Source: Okeania sp. SIO2B3 (GTDB taxonomy: Bacteria; Cyanobacteriota; Cyanobacteriia; Cyanobacteriales; Microcoleaceae). Taken from it: a DNA stretch of 64,000 nucleotides. The translations under genes and the position numbers were made by a program. Positions 26,832 to 36,698 of this stretch are shown one piece after another (positions within the stretch are counted from its first letter, which is position 1; the number at the start of each line of letters is the position of its first letter). The stretch spans positions 106,691 through 170,690 of the forward strand of contig NZ_JAAHGH010000007.1 in assembly GCF_010672525.1 (NCBI RefSeq), written 5' to 3'. The notes below the pieces were generated by a model. It was given only the letters and a program-made list of their open reading frames with translations. It was not told where the DNA came from and searched no databases.

Positions 26832-29573
26832 TTACTTTTCAGTTAAATTCCAGACTCCATCCCAATCCTTGGGAGGAAGTTCGGCCTGAAATAGCTGACA
26901 ACGACCAAGGTGTAATTTAGCAGCTTTGTTGTTGGGATCGATTTTCAAAACTTCTTTAAATTCAGCTTCAGCCATTGCAAAAGCTTCTATGATAGAGGGG
27001 TCTGTTAAATTTTTTTCTTTGGATGGTCTTAAGTAATACTCTCGTCCTTGATGATAATGTTCAACTATATGGTGTTGTTCCTCCGTTAGCTCTTGCTTGA
27101 GATCCCCTTCCTTAAAGCCTAACAGTTCATATATTCTAACAGGCTTACTTTTTCCCTTCACAGTAATTAGGTCTAGTTCCCGAACCCAAAGTATATCTTT
27201 GTAAGGTTGATAAGTATTATCACTGATGACCAAATCTGTACCATACTGCTTGCTTGTACCTTCAAGGCGAGAAGCTAAATTAACACCATCTCCAATAGAA
27301 GTTAGCTCCATACGCTTACTAGAGCCAATATTACCACTAACTACTTCGTCTGAGTGAATGCCCATACCAATCTTAATGGCCATTTTGTTCTGAGCTACAC
27401 GTTCTTCATTGAAAATTTTCAGGCGTTGACGCATTTCTACAGCACTTTGCATAGCACACAAAGGATGATGTTCTAGAGGAGCTGGAGAGCCAAATACTGC
27501 CATTAGGGCATCCCCTATATATTTATCGAGAGTACCTTTATATCTGAATACAGCATCTACCATCTCTTCAAAATATTCGTTCAGCATAGTGACAACCTCT
27601 TCAGCTTCCATACCTTCGGTCAAAGTAGTGTAGCTACGAATATCACTGAAAAGCACAGAAACCTGTTGACGTTTTCCTCCTAAACCAGTATCACCACTTT
27701 CTAATAATTGTTCAGCAACTTCTGGCGTCATGTAGCGATACATCAAGTTTTTCACTTGTTTTTCTCCAGTAATGTCCTCCATCACTACTAAAACGCCATT
27801 AACCTTCTCCAGGTCGCAAACATCAATCATAGAGTTAATTGACAAATTAATACTTTGAGGAGGCAAATTTCCCAGGGGTAACAAAGTTTGGTCTGGATAA
27901 TACTGTTGGTATTCTTTAGTATAATTCGGAGAAAGGGCTAAATCTAGCCACCTAGAAAAGTCACCTTCCTTGAGGCGTACTAATTCGCTTACAGACTTAC
28001 CTGCTAATATATCTGTGTCACTGATGCCTAGTAAATGTCTAGCACTTTCATTTGTAGCAATAACTTTGCCTTTTTGATCTGTAGATATTACCCCGTTGCT
28101 GAGACTCCGTAGAATATCCTTTTGTCTTTGTTGCTCTTGTTTGACTGTATCAAATAATTTAGCATTTTGGAGGGCCACACCTGCTTGGATATTAAAGGCC
28201 TTCATAAATTCTAAATCGTTGCGATTAAAACTGGCTTTCCACTGCTCTGGTGCTTCAGGCCAGTTGCCATGGTTATAGGGTGGATAATCTCCCTGTTTCT
28301 TTTTATTAATTAGCTGAGTTACACCAATTAATTCATTGTCAGCATTAAAAACAGGCATACACAACAAACTACAGGTACGATAACCTGTTTTTTCATCTGT
28401 TTCCTTAGCTGTAACTGAGTGGGTATCTTTATAAACATCAAAAGGAATGAGTAGTGGTTCGCCAGATGTGGCCACCATACCAGCAAAGCCTTTATCTTTA
28501 GCAATCCTGATTTCTGTGAGCTGCCCATTAATCGGGATTTTTGTCCATAGTTGATTTTTCTCGTTATCTATGAGCCACAAGGTACTGCGGTCTGCGTTCA
28601 TTAGTTCCTTGGCCTGCTCCATAACTTTTCCTAGAGTATCTTCTAAGTCTAGACTACTTTTGCTGAGGGAGTCTACAGCTTTCATTAAAGCTTCTGCTGC
28701 TCTCTGTCTTTGAGTTGCTGCATAAAATGACTTAGAAGATTCAAGAATTAGACTAATGGAAGGGGCAAATTCACGAAATACTCTTTCATCTTCTTGAGTA
28801 AATCCGTTGACATCTATTTTTTCTCCTAGTTGTTCATATTTTTCGTGGTCTGGTTTGAACTTGTTTAGGAGTTGAACAACTGCGATTAAATCCCCTGTAT
28901 CTTCTTTCAGTAATGGCATTACTACCATAGTATAGGTACGATATCCATTCTGTTTGTCAAATTTTTGTGCTGAAGCGGAACGTGGATCGTCATAGAAATC
29001 GTAGGGTATGTTTATGACTTTTTTCTCTTGAGCTGATTCCCCTGCTATTCCTACATTGGCTGAAATTCTTAATTCTAAGAGCTTCCCATCTGCTCCTTTA
29101 GCTACTGTTGACCAAAGTTCATTTTTTTCTTCATCTAATAACCAAATTGTTGTCCGGTCTGCGTTTAATAATTCTCCTGTTTTGAGAGTAATTGAGCGCA
29201 ACATTTCATGTAGAATTGCATCAAATCCTTGAGCTTCTAGCAAATTGTTGAGCATTCCCAGGGTTTGGTTAACTGTCTTTAGCTTTTCTTCAACATCTTT
29301 AACCGCTTCAACAAAGGTTTCTTTTGTTAGGGGAGCTAGATAGCTTGAGAAGCTAGACCCAGGATGAACTAATGCACTACTTTCGTTGAGTTTTGAGTAA
29401 CTTTTGGGGTTATCTCCATTACTAAGATTAATTTCTGGATTATTATAAGTATCATTATTATTAGAGTAAGTTTGAGGGTGAGACACCTCATGGTTAGTAC
29501 CCTCTATAACTTCCACATCCTCTTTTGGGATTGTGTACTCTGTTGCTATTTGGTTTGGAGATGCAGATGTCAT
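26832..29573 (-). CDS. cyaB: Class III adenylate cyclase, GAF-GAF-PAS-catalytic domain (CyaB type)
   Basis: Makes cAMP from ATP; soluble sensor-cyclase of the Anabaena CyaB1/CyaB2 kind, 913 aa. Order: low-complexity N-terminus, GAF-A (about 100-275, NADRTTIWLLDEE), GAF-B (about 295-465, NADRSTLWLIDNE), PAS (about 480-590), class III catalytic domain (about 625-805) and a C-terminal TPR-like stretch (KEVLKIDPNNKAAKLHLG). Catalytic residues: metal Asp in LFSDIRSYT and YIGDALMAVF, base-specifying Lys in DKYIGD and Thr in ELTSIGDGVN, the adenylate rather than guanylate pattern, and Asn/Arg in GVNLASRLE. In CyaB1 a GAF domain binds cAMP and gives positive feedback; the GAF-A here has QKFDKQNGYRT, part of the ligand motif. 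Two small genes follow. Confidence 0.9.
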   Translation of the reverse strand: MTSASPNQIATEYTIPKEDVEVIEGTNHEVSHPQTYSNNNDTYNNPEINLSNGDNPKSYSKLNESSALVHPGSSFSSYLAPLTKETFVEAVKDVEEKLKTVNQTLGMLNNLLEAQGFDAILHEMLRSITLKTGELLNADRTTIWLLDEEKNELWSTVAKGADGKLLELRISANVGIAGESAQEKKVINIPYDFYDDPRSASAQKFDKQNGYRTYTMVVMPLLKEDTGDLIAVVQLLNKFKPDHEKYEQLGEKIDVNGFTQEDERVFREFAPSISLILESSKSFYAATQRQRAAEALMKAVDSLSKSSLDLEDTLGKVMEQAKELMNADRSTLWLIDNEKNQLWTKIPINGQLTEIRIAKDKGFAGMVATSGEPLLIPFDVYKDTHSVTAKETDEKTGYRTCSLLCMPVFNADNELIGVTQLINKKKQGDYPPYNHGNWPEAPEQWKASFNRNDLEFMKAFNIQAGVALQNAKLFDTVKQEQQRQKDILRSLSNGVISTDQKGKVIATNESARHLLGISDTDILAGKSVSELVRLKEGDFSRWLDLALSPNYTKEYQQYYPDQTLLPLGNLPPQSINLSINSMIDVCDLEKVNGVLVVMEDITGEKQVKNLMYRYMTPEVAEQLLESGDTGLGGKRQQVSVLFSDIRSYTTLTEGMEAEEVVTMLNEYFEEMVDAVFRYKGTLDKYIGDALMAVFGSPAPLEHHPLCAMQSAVEMRQRLKIFNEERVAQNKMAIKIGMGIHSDEVVSGNIGSSKRMELTSIGDGVNLASRLEGTSKQYGTDLVISDNTYQPYKDILWVRELDLITVKGKSKPVRIYELLGFKEGDLKQELTEEQHHIVEHYHQGREYYLRPSKEKNLTDPSIIEAFAMAEAEFKEVLKIDPNNKAAKLHLGRCQLFQAELPPKDWDGVWNLTEK

Positions 29574-30195
29574 AACGTTTTTATTAAATATTTTAGATGC
29601 TCTTTCTATTAAGGCTTTTCAGTAGTTATGGCTCAGTTTGTTAATTAATATTAAGATAGGCACTGAATAATTTTTAAATCATTCATATCCTGTAGTGTAG
29701 TTTAACATAATTAAATTTTTATTCTTCTCTCAAGAAGTTGATTATAAATATTTTTTATATCAGATTTGCTACAAAAGTTATAGGTATGAGTTTAGGGCAA
29801 TCGATTCTGTGAATATTTTTTTTCTTTACTTTTACCCCATTACCGGAATGTTTGTTATTTAATAAGCATATTAATTTTGATGCTATAGAAGCTTACTTGT
29901 TGTACTTGATAAACTGTTAATTAATAATTATCAAAACTATCATTACTTCAAGTTTCAAGTTTATTCTCCACATTTTTGATAGAAATATAAGTAAGCAAGT
30001 TTTGGTTTGTTAAAATTATGACCTCCAGTTTTATACTCATAATGTAGCACAAAAAGTTGCTATTAATACTATGGATTGTGTGATATCTAAGTTAATAACT
30101 CAACATAATCTACAAAATTTGTTTTGCCCTTTGTTGAAATCAATTGATAATATTATTTTATATATTGTATTTTTAGTAGAGATTGATTTTATGGA
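29574..30195. other. Intergenic region upstream of cyaB and downstream of recN
   Basis: 622 bp, AT-rich, both flanking genes on the minus strand. I see no TIR element, tRNA or clear terminator in it. Confidence 0.5.
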
Positions 30196-31956
30196 CTAAG
30201 ATTCTCCTCCAGAACTAGAAATAGGTACAGTCAAATTTTGACGACGCTTAGTAGCAGCTTCGGTTAAAAGAGATTCTGCAAAAGCTATAGCTTCTTGAGC
30301 TGGCCTACCACTAGCTAGTTGTGCTAACTCTTCCCGACGTTGATAATTATTAAGATTTTTAACTCTAACAATAGTCCGTACTTCAGAGTTTTGATTAGGT
30401 ATTTCCTCAACTACTTGTTTACTGACATTAAAGTGATTATCAGCCATTGCAGCTACTATCGGTTGATGGGTTACGCAGAGGACTTGATGTTTCCGACTAA
30501 GTTGATGTAGTTTTTCTGAAATGGCTGCTGCTACTCTTCCTGAGACTCCAACATCTATTTCATCAAATACTAGAGTACCAGATCCTTCTATTTGAGAAAA
30601 ACAAGCCTTTAATGCCAATAAAAATCGACTCATTTCCCCTCCAGAAGCTATTGAATTTAGAGGTTGTAGTGGCTCACCAGGATTTGGACTGAAGCAGAAT
30701 GTAATCTGGTCAGCACCTGTAATTGTTGGGGTAGTGGGAGTAATTTGTACCTGAAATTTCACTTTTTCCATAGCGAGGGGTTTTAATTCCTCTACTAAGT
30801 GTGTCTCTAATTTAGCAGCCGCACTATGACGTTTTAAGCTAAGTTCGCTACATTTATCTTGTAATTGTTTTTGAGTTTCTAGGTATACTTTTTCTAGTGC
30901 TTCAACAGACTCTCCACCATCTTGTAGTTCTTTGAGTTCTGCCTGTATTTTGTAATAATAATTAATAGCTTCTTCTAGGGTAGGACCATACTTGCGACAA
31001 ATTTGTTTAAGCTCTTGAATTCTTTCTTCTACATCCTGTAATCTTTGGGGATCTGCTTCTAATTCCTCGCCATAACTACTAATTTGTCGGCTAGCTTCAA
31101 CAACTTGAGATAAAGCTTCACTAATAATTTCCAATACAGGTTGTAATGTGGAATCGTAGTTTACCATATCGTTTAAGATGGTTTCTGCTTCTCCAAGGAG
31201 GTCTGCTGCTGCTGAATTATCTCCTTCATTTTGATATAAAGCTTGATATATTTGATAGCTTTGATGTTGAAGTTCAACTGCATGACTAAGCCGTTGACTT
31301 TCTTGTGTTAGTTGTTCTAATTCCTGAGGTTCGGTAAGATTAGATTTATCTAATTCTTGTACTTGGTATTCTAATAAATCTATTCTTTGTAAACGTTCTT
31401 GCTCTGACTGACGACGATTTTCTAATGCTGCTTTGGCTTTCTGAGCTTTTTGGTAGGCAATACTTACTGCTTCTCGGCATTGTACTAGGGGATAACTACC
31501 ATATAGATCGAGCCATTCCCTTTGGAGATTAGGATTTCCTAATTGTAGAGTTTGGCCTTGGGCTGTAATTTCTAATAGGCGATCGCGCAGTTGGTCCATT
31601 ATTTTGCGATTGACCAGAATGCCATTTAGACGAGACCTAGTACGGAGAGAAGTTTGGGCACAAGTAATTTCACGGCTACAGACTACTAATGTACCATCCA
31701 CTGGGTCTATTTCTTGATTTCCTAACCATTTGGCCAGGGATGAGTTTAGCTCAAAGGTTGCTTCTAAGATAGCTCGTTTAGTTCCTGTTCGGATGACGCG
31801 ACGGTCTACTTTTCCACCTAGAGTTGCATCAAGAGCATCTAGGATAATGGACTTACCAGCACCCGTCTCTCCTGTGAAGACATTTAGACCGGGACTTAAT
31901 TCTAAGTCTAGATGGTCTATAAGAGCAAAGTTATTAATGCGAAGTGATATAAGCAT
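30196..31956 (-). CDS. recN: DNA repair protein RecN
   Basis: SMC-like ATPase acting in recombinational repair of double-strand breaks, cytosolic. 586 aa, normal length. N-terminal Walker A FTGETGAGKSIILDAL (residues 28-43), a long coiled coil (about 165-385), then the C-terminal half with signature IASGGEMSRFLLALK, Walker B TLVFDEIDVGVSG and CVTHQPIVAAMAD. The N-terminal MLISLRINNFALIDHLDLEL is typical. A GGAAGAA heptamer array begins only a few bases upstream of the ATG, so the native promoter or ribosome site may be displaced. Confidence 0.93.
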   Translation of the reverse strand: MLISLRINNFALIDHLDLELSPGLNVFTGETGAGKSIILDALDATLGGKVDRRVIRTGTKRAILEATFELNSSLAKWLGNQEIDPVDGTLVVCSREITCAQTSLRTRSRLNGILVNRKIMDQLRDRLLEITAQGQTLQLGNPNLQREWLDLYGSYPLVQCREAVSIAYQKAQKAKAALENRRQSEQERLQRIDLLEYQVQELDKSNLTEPQELEQLTQESQRLSHAVELQHQSYQIYQALYQNEGDNSAAADLLGEAETILNDMVNYDSTLQPVLEIISEALSQVVEASRQISSYGEELEADPQRLQDVEERIQELKQICRKYGPTLEEAINYYYKIQAELKELQDGGESVEALEKVYLETQKQLQDKCSELSLKRHSAAAKLETHLVEELKPLAMEKVKFQVQITPTTPTITGADQITFCFSPNPGEPLQPLNSIASGGEMSRFLLALKACFSQIEGSGTLVFDEIDVGVSGRVAAAISEKLHQLSRKHQVLCVTHQPIVAAMADNHFNVSKQVVEEIPNQNSEVRTIVRVKNLNNYQRREELAQLASGRPAQEAIAFAESLLTEAATKRRQNLTVPISSSGGES

Positions 31957-31961
31957 TTATT

Positions 31962-32004
31962 CAAGGAAGAAAGAAGAAGGAAGAAGGAAGAAGGAAGAAG
32001 GAAG
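31962..32004. repeat. STRR heptamer array (GGAAGAA)n next to recN
   Basis: About five GGAAGAA units directly upstream of the recN start. A related AAGGCAG-type array lies at 32056-32098. Confidence 0.85.
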
Positions 32005-32295
32005 AAGTGAAGATTAAATGTTTGCACTTTACTTTTATCCTGCTTCGGTCAAACTTGAAGAAGGCAGAAGGTAGAAGGCAGAAGGCAAAAGGCAGAGGGG
32101 AAAATTACATGGGGATAGTCAACGACCGGCCACTCTGTGTCTTATAACCCCAAGCAATTTTAAGCACCGTATAGATGGTGGGGTATTAAACCCACAAAAG
32201 AAAAGATAATTTTTGAGTTTATGGCTTTAATCTCTGACTAAAATTATGCCAGTAAATCCTCTATTTTCTTGGAGGTCTTCAAGATAAAATTATAA

Positions 32296-32437
<142 letters not shown>

Positions 32438-32720
32438 AATTAGAAGAATACATTAAGGTTTAATTGGATGAGAGATGATTTTTTTTTGTGATTCTGTTTG
32501 TTAGTATAATATCAATTAATAACTCTAGTAATTGTTTATGAGTGAAGAATTATTTAGATTTTCTTAGCTTCTCAATCACGATTGATTTTAATTTGAGAAA
32601 CAATTGACATTGGGTTTATTGTCGGAAATTTAACACTAACTAAGTGGAATTATCTTTTTCAATTATTTCTCTATACTGATAATTATCTCAAAATGCTACT
32701 ATAAATTCAAAATTTATGAC

Positions 32721-32846
32721 TTACAGCAGTTTCCGAAGTTATAAGTTACACCCATCGCAGGCAAGATGCTATAGCGGGCAAGATGCCCGCACTGGGAACA
32801 TTCAATTGTTAATCTCTGTACTTCTTATGCAAGGAATCTGCTGTAA
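32721..32846. mobile_element. TIR element, family B copy 1
   Basis: Ends TTACAGCAGTTTCC / GGAATCTGCTGTAA (one mismatch). Internal hairpin AGCGGGCAAGATGCCCGC. The ends resemble those of family A, so A and B may use the same transposase. Confidence 0.75.
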
Positions 32847-33189
32847 CTACTAACTCCTTCCCTAAAAAATTACAATTAAAATAGGATTGCAAGAGATATC
32901 AATTAGTATTTATTGAGGAATATGAGTTATGCAGAAACTGGAATCAAGTTAAGAAAATAAATCTCATTCATCATTTAGTATTTTTATTCAATAAAATAAA
33001 CTAGAGGAGATTTTTTTACAAATAATTTCCGGTATTAATATAGAACCAATTTGAGATATATTTAAACAGAGATAAATCGGTGGGGAGATAGGGAGGTGGG
33101 GCGTATTTTTCAACCTTTTTCTCTTATGCTTTCTCTCCATATCCTGACTCCTGATGCCTCTTCAACAATTAATAATTAATATTAATTAT

Positions 33190-33474
33190 TATTGCTCTGC
33201 TGATTAAATATAAAAGTCTTGACAGATCAAGAAAAGTGCCTTTTTAGGATAGAAAAAAGTGCGATTTTTTTTCAGTCAAAAACGTTCAAAAAGGAGCGTA
33301 TTTTAGGCAATAATTGGGCAGAAAAATAATTATTACAATTGTTACTCCTACCTGCTCTAAATTCCCATTTATCCTGTCTCCTGTCTCCTGTCTTTCCCCT
33401 CCTGGGAAGGGGAGGGGCGAGGGGTGGGTTTTCTCCTACCCCTACTAAAAGACTTTTTCAGCAAACCCTAATTA
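33190..33474 (+). mobile_element. TIR element, family E copy 3
   Basis: Degenerate left end GCTCTGCTGATTAAATA, right end TTTTTCAGCAAACCCTAATTA. Contains CTCCTGT heptamers, a P palindrome (CCCCTCCTGGGAAGGGG) and GACTTTTTCAG as in copy 4. Confidence 0.75.
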
Positions 33475-33590
33475 GTATAGCGTTTTGATAGTTGACTCCT
33501 AATAACTGATAGCTAAATGCTTACTCCTAGATAGATTATTTTTTGTCTATAATTTTAATAGATAAGTAAATTTAGGTCAGAGGTAATGTT

Positions 33591-34928
33591 ATGACTCCAA
33601 ATCCTGCGATAATGAAAGCCGTGGAGAATTTGGACTACCGTGTTACTGTGGGAGATGTGGCAGCTAAAGCTGGATTAGATGTGAAAGTGACAGAACAAGG
33701 ATTATTAGCTTTAGCTACAGATGCTGGTGGTCATTTACAAGTATCAGAAACGGGAGAAATTGCTTATTTATTTCCTCAGAATTTTAGAGGTATTTTAAGG
33801 AATAAATTCTGGCGGTTAAGATGGCGAGAATGGTGGGAGAAAGTCTGGCGAGTATTGTTTTATTTAATCCGAATTTCTTTTGGTATTTTGTTGATACTTT
33901 CTCTTGTAATTATACTGGTGGCTATTGCTATTATTGTGATTTCTCTTAACTCTAGTGGCGATCAAAATGACTCAGGTGGTAGGAGTAATAATTCCGGTGG
34001 CGGGATGATATTTTTCCCTGGGTTTTGGTTTAATTCTAATTGGTTTTTGTTGTTTGATTGGGGTTATTACGACCGACCCTATAGATATCAACGTCAAAGA
34101 CAAAAATATCATTCTCAAGGTCAAAAAAATGGGATGAATTTTTTTGAAGCTGTGTTTTCTTTTTTGTTTGGAGATGGCAACCCAAATTTCAATTTAGATG
34201 AACGACGTTGGCAAGCGATCGCTACTGTGATTAAGAATAATCAAGGAGCGGTAGTTGCTGAACAAATTGCTCCTTATTTAGATGATTTGGGTAAAGGTTA
34301 TGCTTTGGAATATGAAGAGTATATTTTACCAGTATTAATTCGTTTTAATGGTCGTCCGGAGGTTAGTTCTGAGGGTCAAATTGTTTATCATTTTCCTGAA
34401 TTACAAGCAACGGCAAAAGGGTGGAATTCTCAACCTATTTCTGCATTTTTAAAGGAAAAACTTTGGCGGTTTAGTGAGGCAACTTCTAGTCAAATAATGT
34501 TAGCAACTGGGTTTGGTGCTGTAAATTTTGTTGGTGCTTTAGTTTTGGGTTCTTTGCTAAAAGATGGTACGGTAGCAGCTCAGATAGGAGGATTTATTTC
34601 TTTTGTTGAAGTTATTTATCCTCTTCTACTGGTTTATGGTGTTGGTTTTTTAGTTTTACCTTTAATTCGTTATTTTTGGGTACAATGGCGTAATGGTAAA
34701 GTAGAGGCACGGAATCAACAAAGGCAAAAAAGAGTTATTACTTTGAATCAAGCAGATAGTCAGTTAAAACAGAAGATTGAATATGCTAAAAAATTTGCGA
34801 ATGAAACTATTATTGGTCGTGAAAGTTTAGCATATACAACTGAAAAGAGTATTCTAGAACAGGAAGCTGAACAAGCAGATAAAATTGATGCTGAATGGCA
34901 AAAAAGATTAAATCAATCAGATGCTTAA
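33591..34928 (+). CDS. Conserved membrane protein with duplicated N-terminal-type domain
   Basis: Unknown function; the type is conserved in cyanobacteria and, as I recall, plastids. 445 aa. A first domain (residues 1-70) reads MKAVENLDYRVTVGDVAAKA...GHLQVSETGEIAYLFP, then a membrane segment (about 90-120, LIRISFGILLILSLVIILVAIA), a Gly/Ser/Asn and Tyr/Arg/Gln-rich region, then a second copy of the first domain (about 205-265, IATVIKNNQGAVVAEQIAPY...RPEVSSEGQIVYHFPEL), two more membrane segments (about 300-360) and a charged coiled tail. The duplicated domain looks like a winged helix with a beta hairpin. Monocistronic. Confidence 0.75.
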   Translation: MTPNPAIMKAVENLDYRVTVGDVAAKAGLDVKVTEQGLLALATDAGGHLQVSETGEIAYLFPQNFRGILRNKFWRLRWREWWEKVWRVLFYLIRISFGILLILSLVIILVAIAIIVISLNSSGDQNDSGGRSNNSGGGMIFFPGFWFNSNWFLLFDWGYYDRPYRYQRQRQKYHSQGQKNGMNFFEAVFSFLFGDGNPNFNLDERRWQAIATVIKNNQGAVVAEQIAPYLDDLGKGYALEYEEYILPVLIRFNGRPEVSSEGQIVYHFPELQATAKGWNSQPISAFLKEKLWRFSEATSSQIMLATGFGAVNFVGALVLGSLLKDGTVAAQIGGFISFVEVIYPLLLVYGVGFLVLPLIRYFWVQWRNGKVEARNQQRQKRVITLNQADSQLKQKIEYAKKFANETIIGRESLAYTTEKSILEQEAEQADKIDAEWQKRLNQSDA

Positions 34929-35353
34929 GATATTAACTGAAGTGCTTAAATATCGATAATTTATCTTGTAATACCAATTGTATGTGAGGCTGTACAGAAT
35001 TAGGTGTTATACTAATTTGATAAATATTTGCTACAAATAAAGAGGTTATTTCTTAGGAGTCAACCCACCCCTTAATTTGGTATAATTTTAGAGCGTTTGA
35101 CAGTCCTGCAAGGGTAATGGTATTGATTGAACTTGGGACAAATGACCTAATTATGTCATCTACGACCACCTCAAGTCCAATTAAAAGAAAGCGTTCGAGG
35201 GATGGCGTTAGCGCTTGGGATAGCATTCCCCTACAAAAGCTGCTCTGTCAAGAGCGGGTCTCCTTGCTATATCCATGAAACCAAGAGAGAGGATGTATTT
35301 CGGTGTCTTTCCTACTCACAGTTTTTTCCCTTTGAGGTCTCCCCCCTACTCCC
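34929..35353. other. Intergenic region, mostly a family I element
   Basis: Starts with a partial family D-like end (ATACCAATTGTATGTGAGG at 34973), then most of family I copy 2. It contains GCGTTCGAGGGATGGCGTTAGCG-type R-like sequence and an array of CCCCTACT octamers (35341-35372). Confidence 0.55.
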
Positions 35354-35404
35354 CTACTCCCCTACTCCCCTATTGCCTCTACCATTACTATGCACCACTA
35401 CCGG
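35100..35404. mobile_element. TIR element, family I copy 2, overlapping the 3' end of a gene
   Basis: Left end ACAGTCCTGCAAGGGTAATGG, right end CCATTACTATGCACCACTACC, matching family I copy 1 at 43731-43845. Enlarged by internal repeats. The right end provides the last codons of the DUF4177-like gene on the minus strand. Confidence 0.6.
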
Positions 35405-35614
35405 ACGTTTAAATATGAAGTAATTATTATCATTTTTTGAGTCATGGCGAATAGCTACTAATTCCCATCCTTGATTACCCAAATAATTAACTAACTCATG
35501 TAATTCTCTGTCTTTCCAGTCTCGCCATTCTTGACCATTGATATATATGCTAATCAGCTTATCTCCAAAAGGATAAGGACTAGCATCTACTAATATATAT
35601 TCCCATTTTTGCAT
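35354..35614 (-). CDS. DUF4177-like small protein with repeat-derived tail
   Basis: 86 aa. MQKWEYILVDASPY, WKDRELHELVNYLGNQGWELVAI and NYFIFKRP match the pattern of the DUF4177 family (short beta-alpha proteins, function unknown), which usually ends at about the FKRP motif. The last 15 residues (VVVHSNGRGNRGVGE) and the stop are encoded by a family I element and a CCCCTACT array, so the C-terminus appears to be acquired. No partner gene is adjacent. Confidence 0.75.
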   Translation of the reverse strand: MQKWEYILVDASPYPFGDKLISIYINGQEWRDWKDRELHELVNYLGNQGWELVAIRHDSKNDNNYFIFKRPVVVHSNGRGNRGVGE

Positions 35615-35906
35615 TTGTTATCTAAAAATATAAAATATAGAACCTTTTTTTTCTGCGAGAACTGTCCAGAGGTTTGAGGGCATAATTAACATTATAAATC
35701 AGGTTTACTGATGTTTCTTGTGAAAAGATGGTACAGGGAATAGGTGAAAATTATCATCTCTTTGTTTCTACAAAGTTTAGTATTATTTTAGATATCCCTT
35801 AAAGATTTCAGGATATTAGTTGCTACATTCCTTCAATTATCAGAAGGTAGATGAGATAAATCATTATATCAAGTCCGGATAATTAGTGATGAAAAAACCT
35901 ATCTTC

Positions 35907-36010
35907 TTACCGAGAAATTGTGGGTATGCGCCTCCCCTTTTAAAGGGAAAAAAGAAAATTTTTTTCCTTTGAGTCAATCCTCTTCTTTTCAAGGAGAGGT
36001 AATTATTAAG
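35907..36010 (-). mobile_element. TIR element, family F copy 3
   Basis: Reverse orientation: TTACCGAGAAATTGTGGG, GCCTCCCCTTTTAAAGGG, and CAAGGAGAGGTAATTATTAA. Confidence 0.7.
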
Positions 36011-36119
36011 TAAGCATTCAGCTATTAGCTGTCAGCTATCAGCAACAAGACTCTCTTGTTAAGGACAGTGTTTAAATTAACGACTGACTTTAAGGGCAAG
36101 GGAGACAACTTTTATAGTA

Positions 36120-36246
36120 ATACCAAATTGAAATGAAGTTGCATAGAATAATATTTCAAGCATAATTGACCGCAGATAGGAGTAGATAGAGATAGATAGA
36201 TTTAATGAATTTCATAATTCTATACAACCACATATAAAACTGGTAT
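36120..36246 (-). mobile_element. TIR element, family D copy 2
   Basis: 127 bp, inverted relative to copy 1 and the same length: ATACCAAATTGAAATGAAG to ACATATAAAACTGGTAT. A GATAGATAGA run lies in the middle. Confidence 0.8.
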
Positions 36247-36698
36247 AAGACAATTAATCAAGCTTCTATCCTAAATTAAAATCAATAGCTGATGGCTGAC
36301 GGCTGAATGCTTACATTATTAATTATTAATTGTTGAAACAGGACAAGTATCCCTATTATCCCTGCTCCCTAATCCCTACTCCCTTATTTAATAGTAAAGA
36401 AAATTTGGTTTCTTGGATGAAGTTATATACTTCATTAAACTGAAAATATCTGTAACTATAGAATGATCATATAAATTAAGCTGAAAAAAAGTTGTTTGAG
36501 AATAAAATAATCAATAAATGATAGAAATACGTAAAACTTATAGAACTACCATTACCGGGATTATTTTTGTATTTCAACACCATTAATCAAGACAATTTAA
36601 ATCTTTTCTTGTTAGTAAAATCTGGGTTTTTGAGATTTTTTTTTACTGAACAGTAGAATTTAATTACTTAGACTAGAAAGAATACCTAAATTCTAGTT

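Larger units (their letters stand above)
35615..36698. other. Intergenic region with family F and D elements
   Basis: 1.1 kb. Holds F copy 3, D copy 2, a GTCCGGATAATTAGTGATG stretch (35876) like the ends of family G, and a TTAATTATTAATTGTTGAAAC stretch (36321) resembling a solo family F end. No gene supported. Confidence 0.55.
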
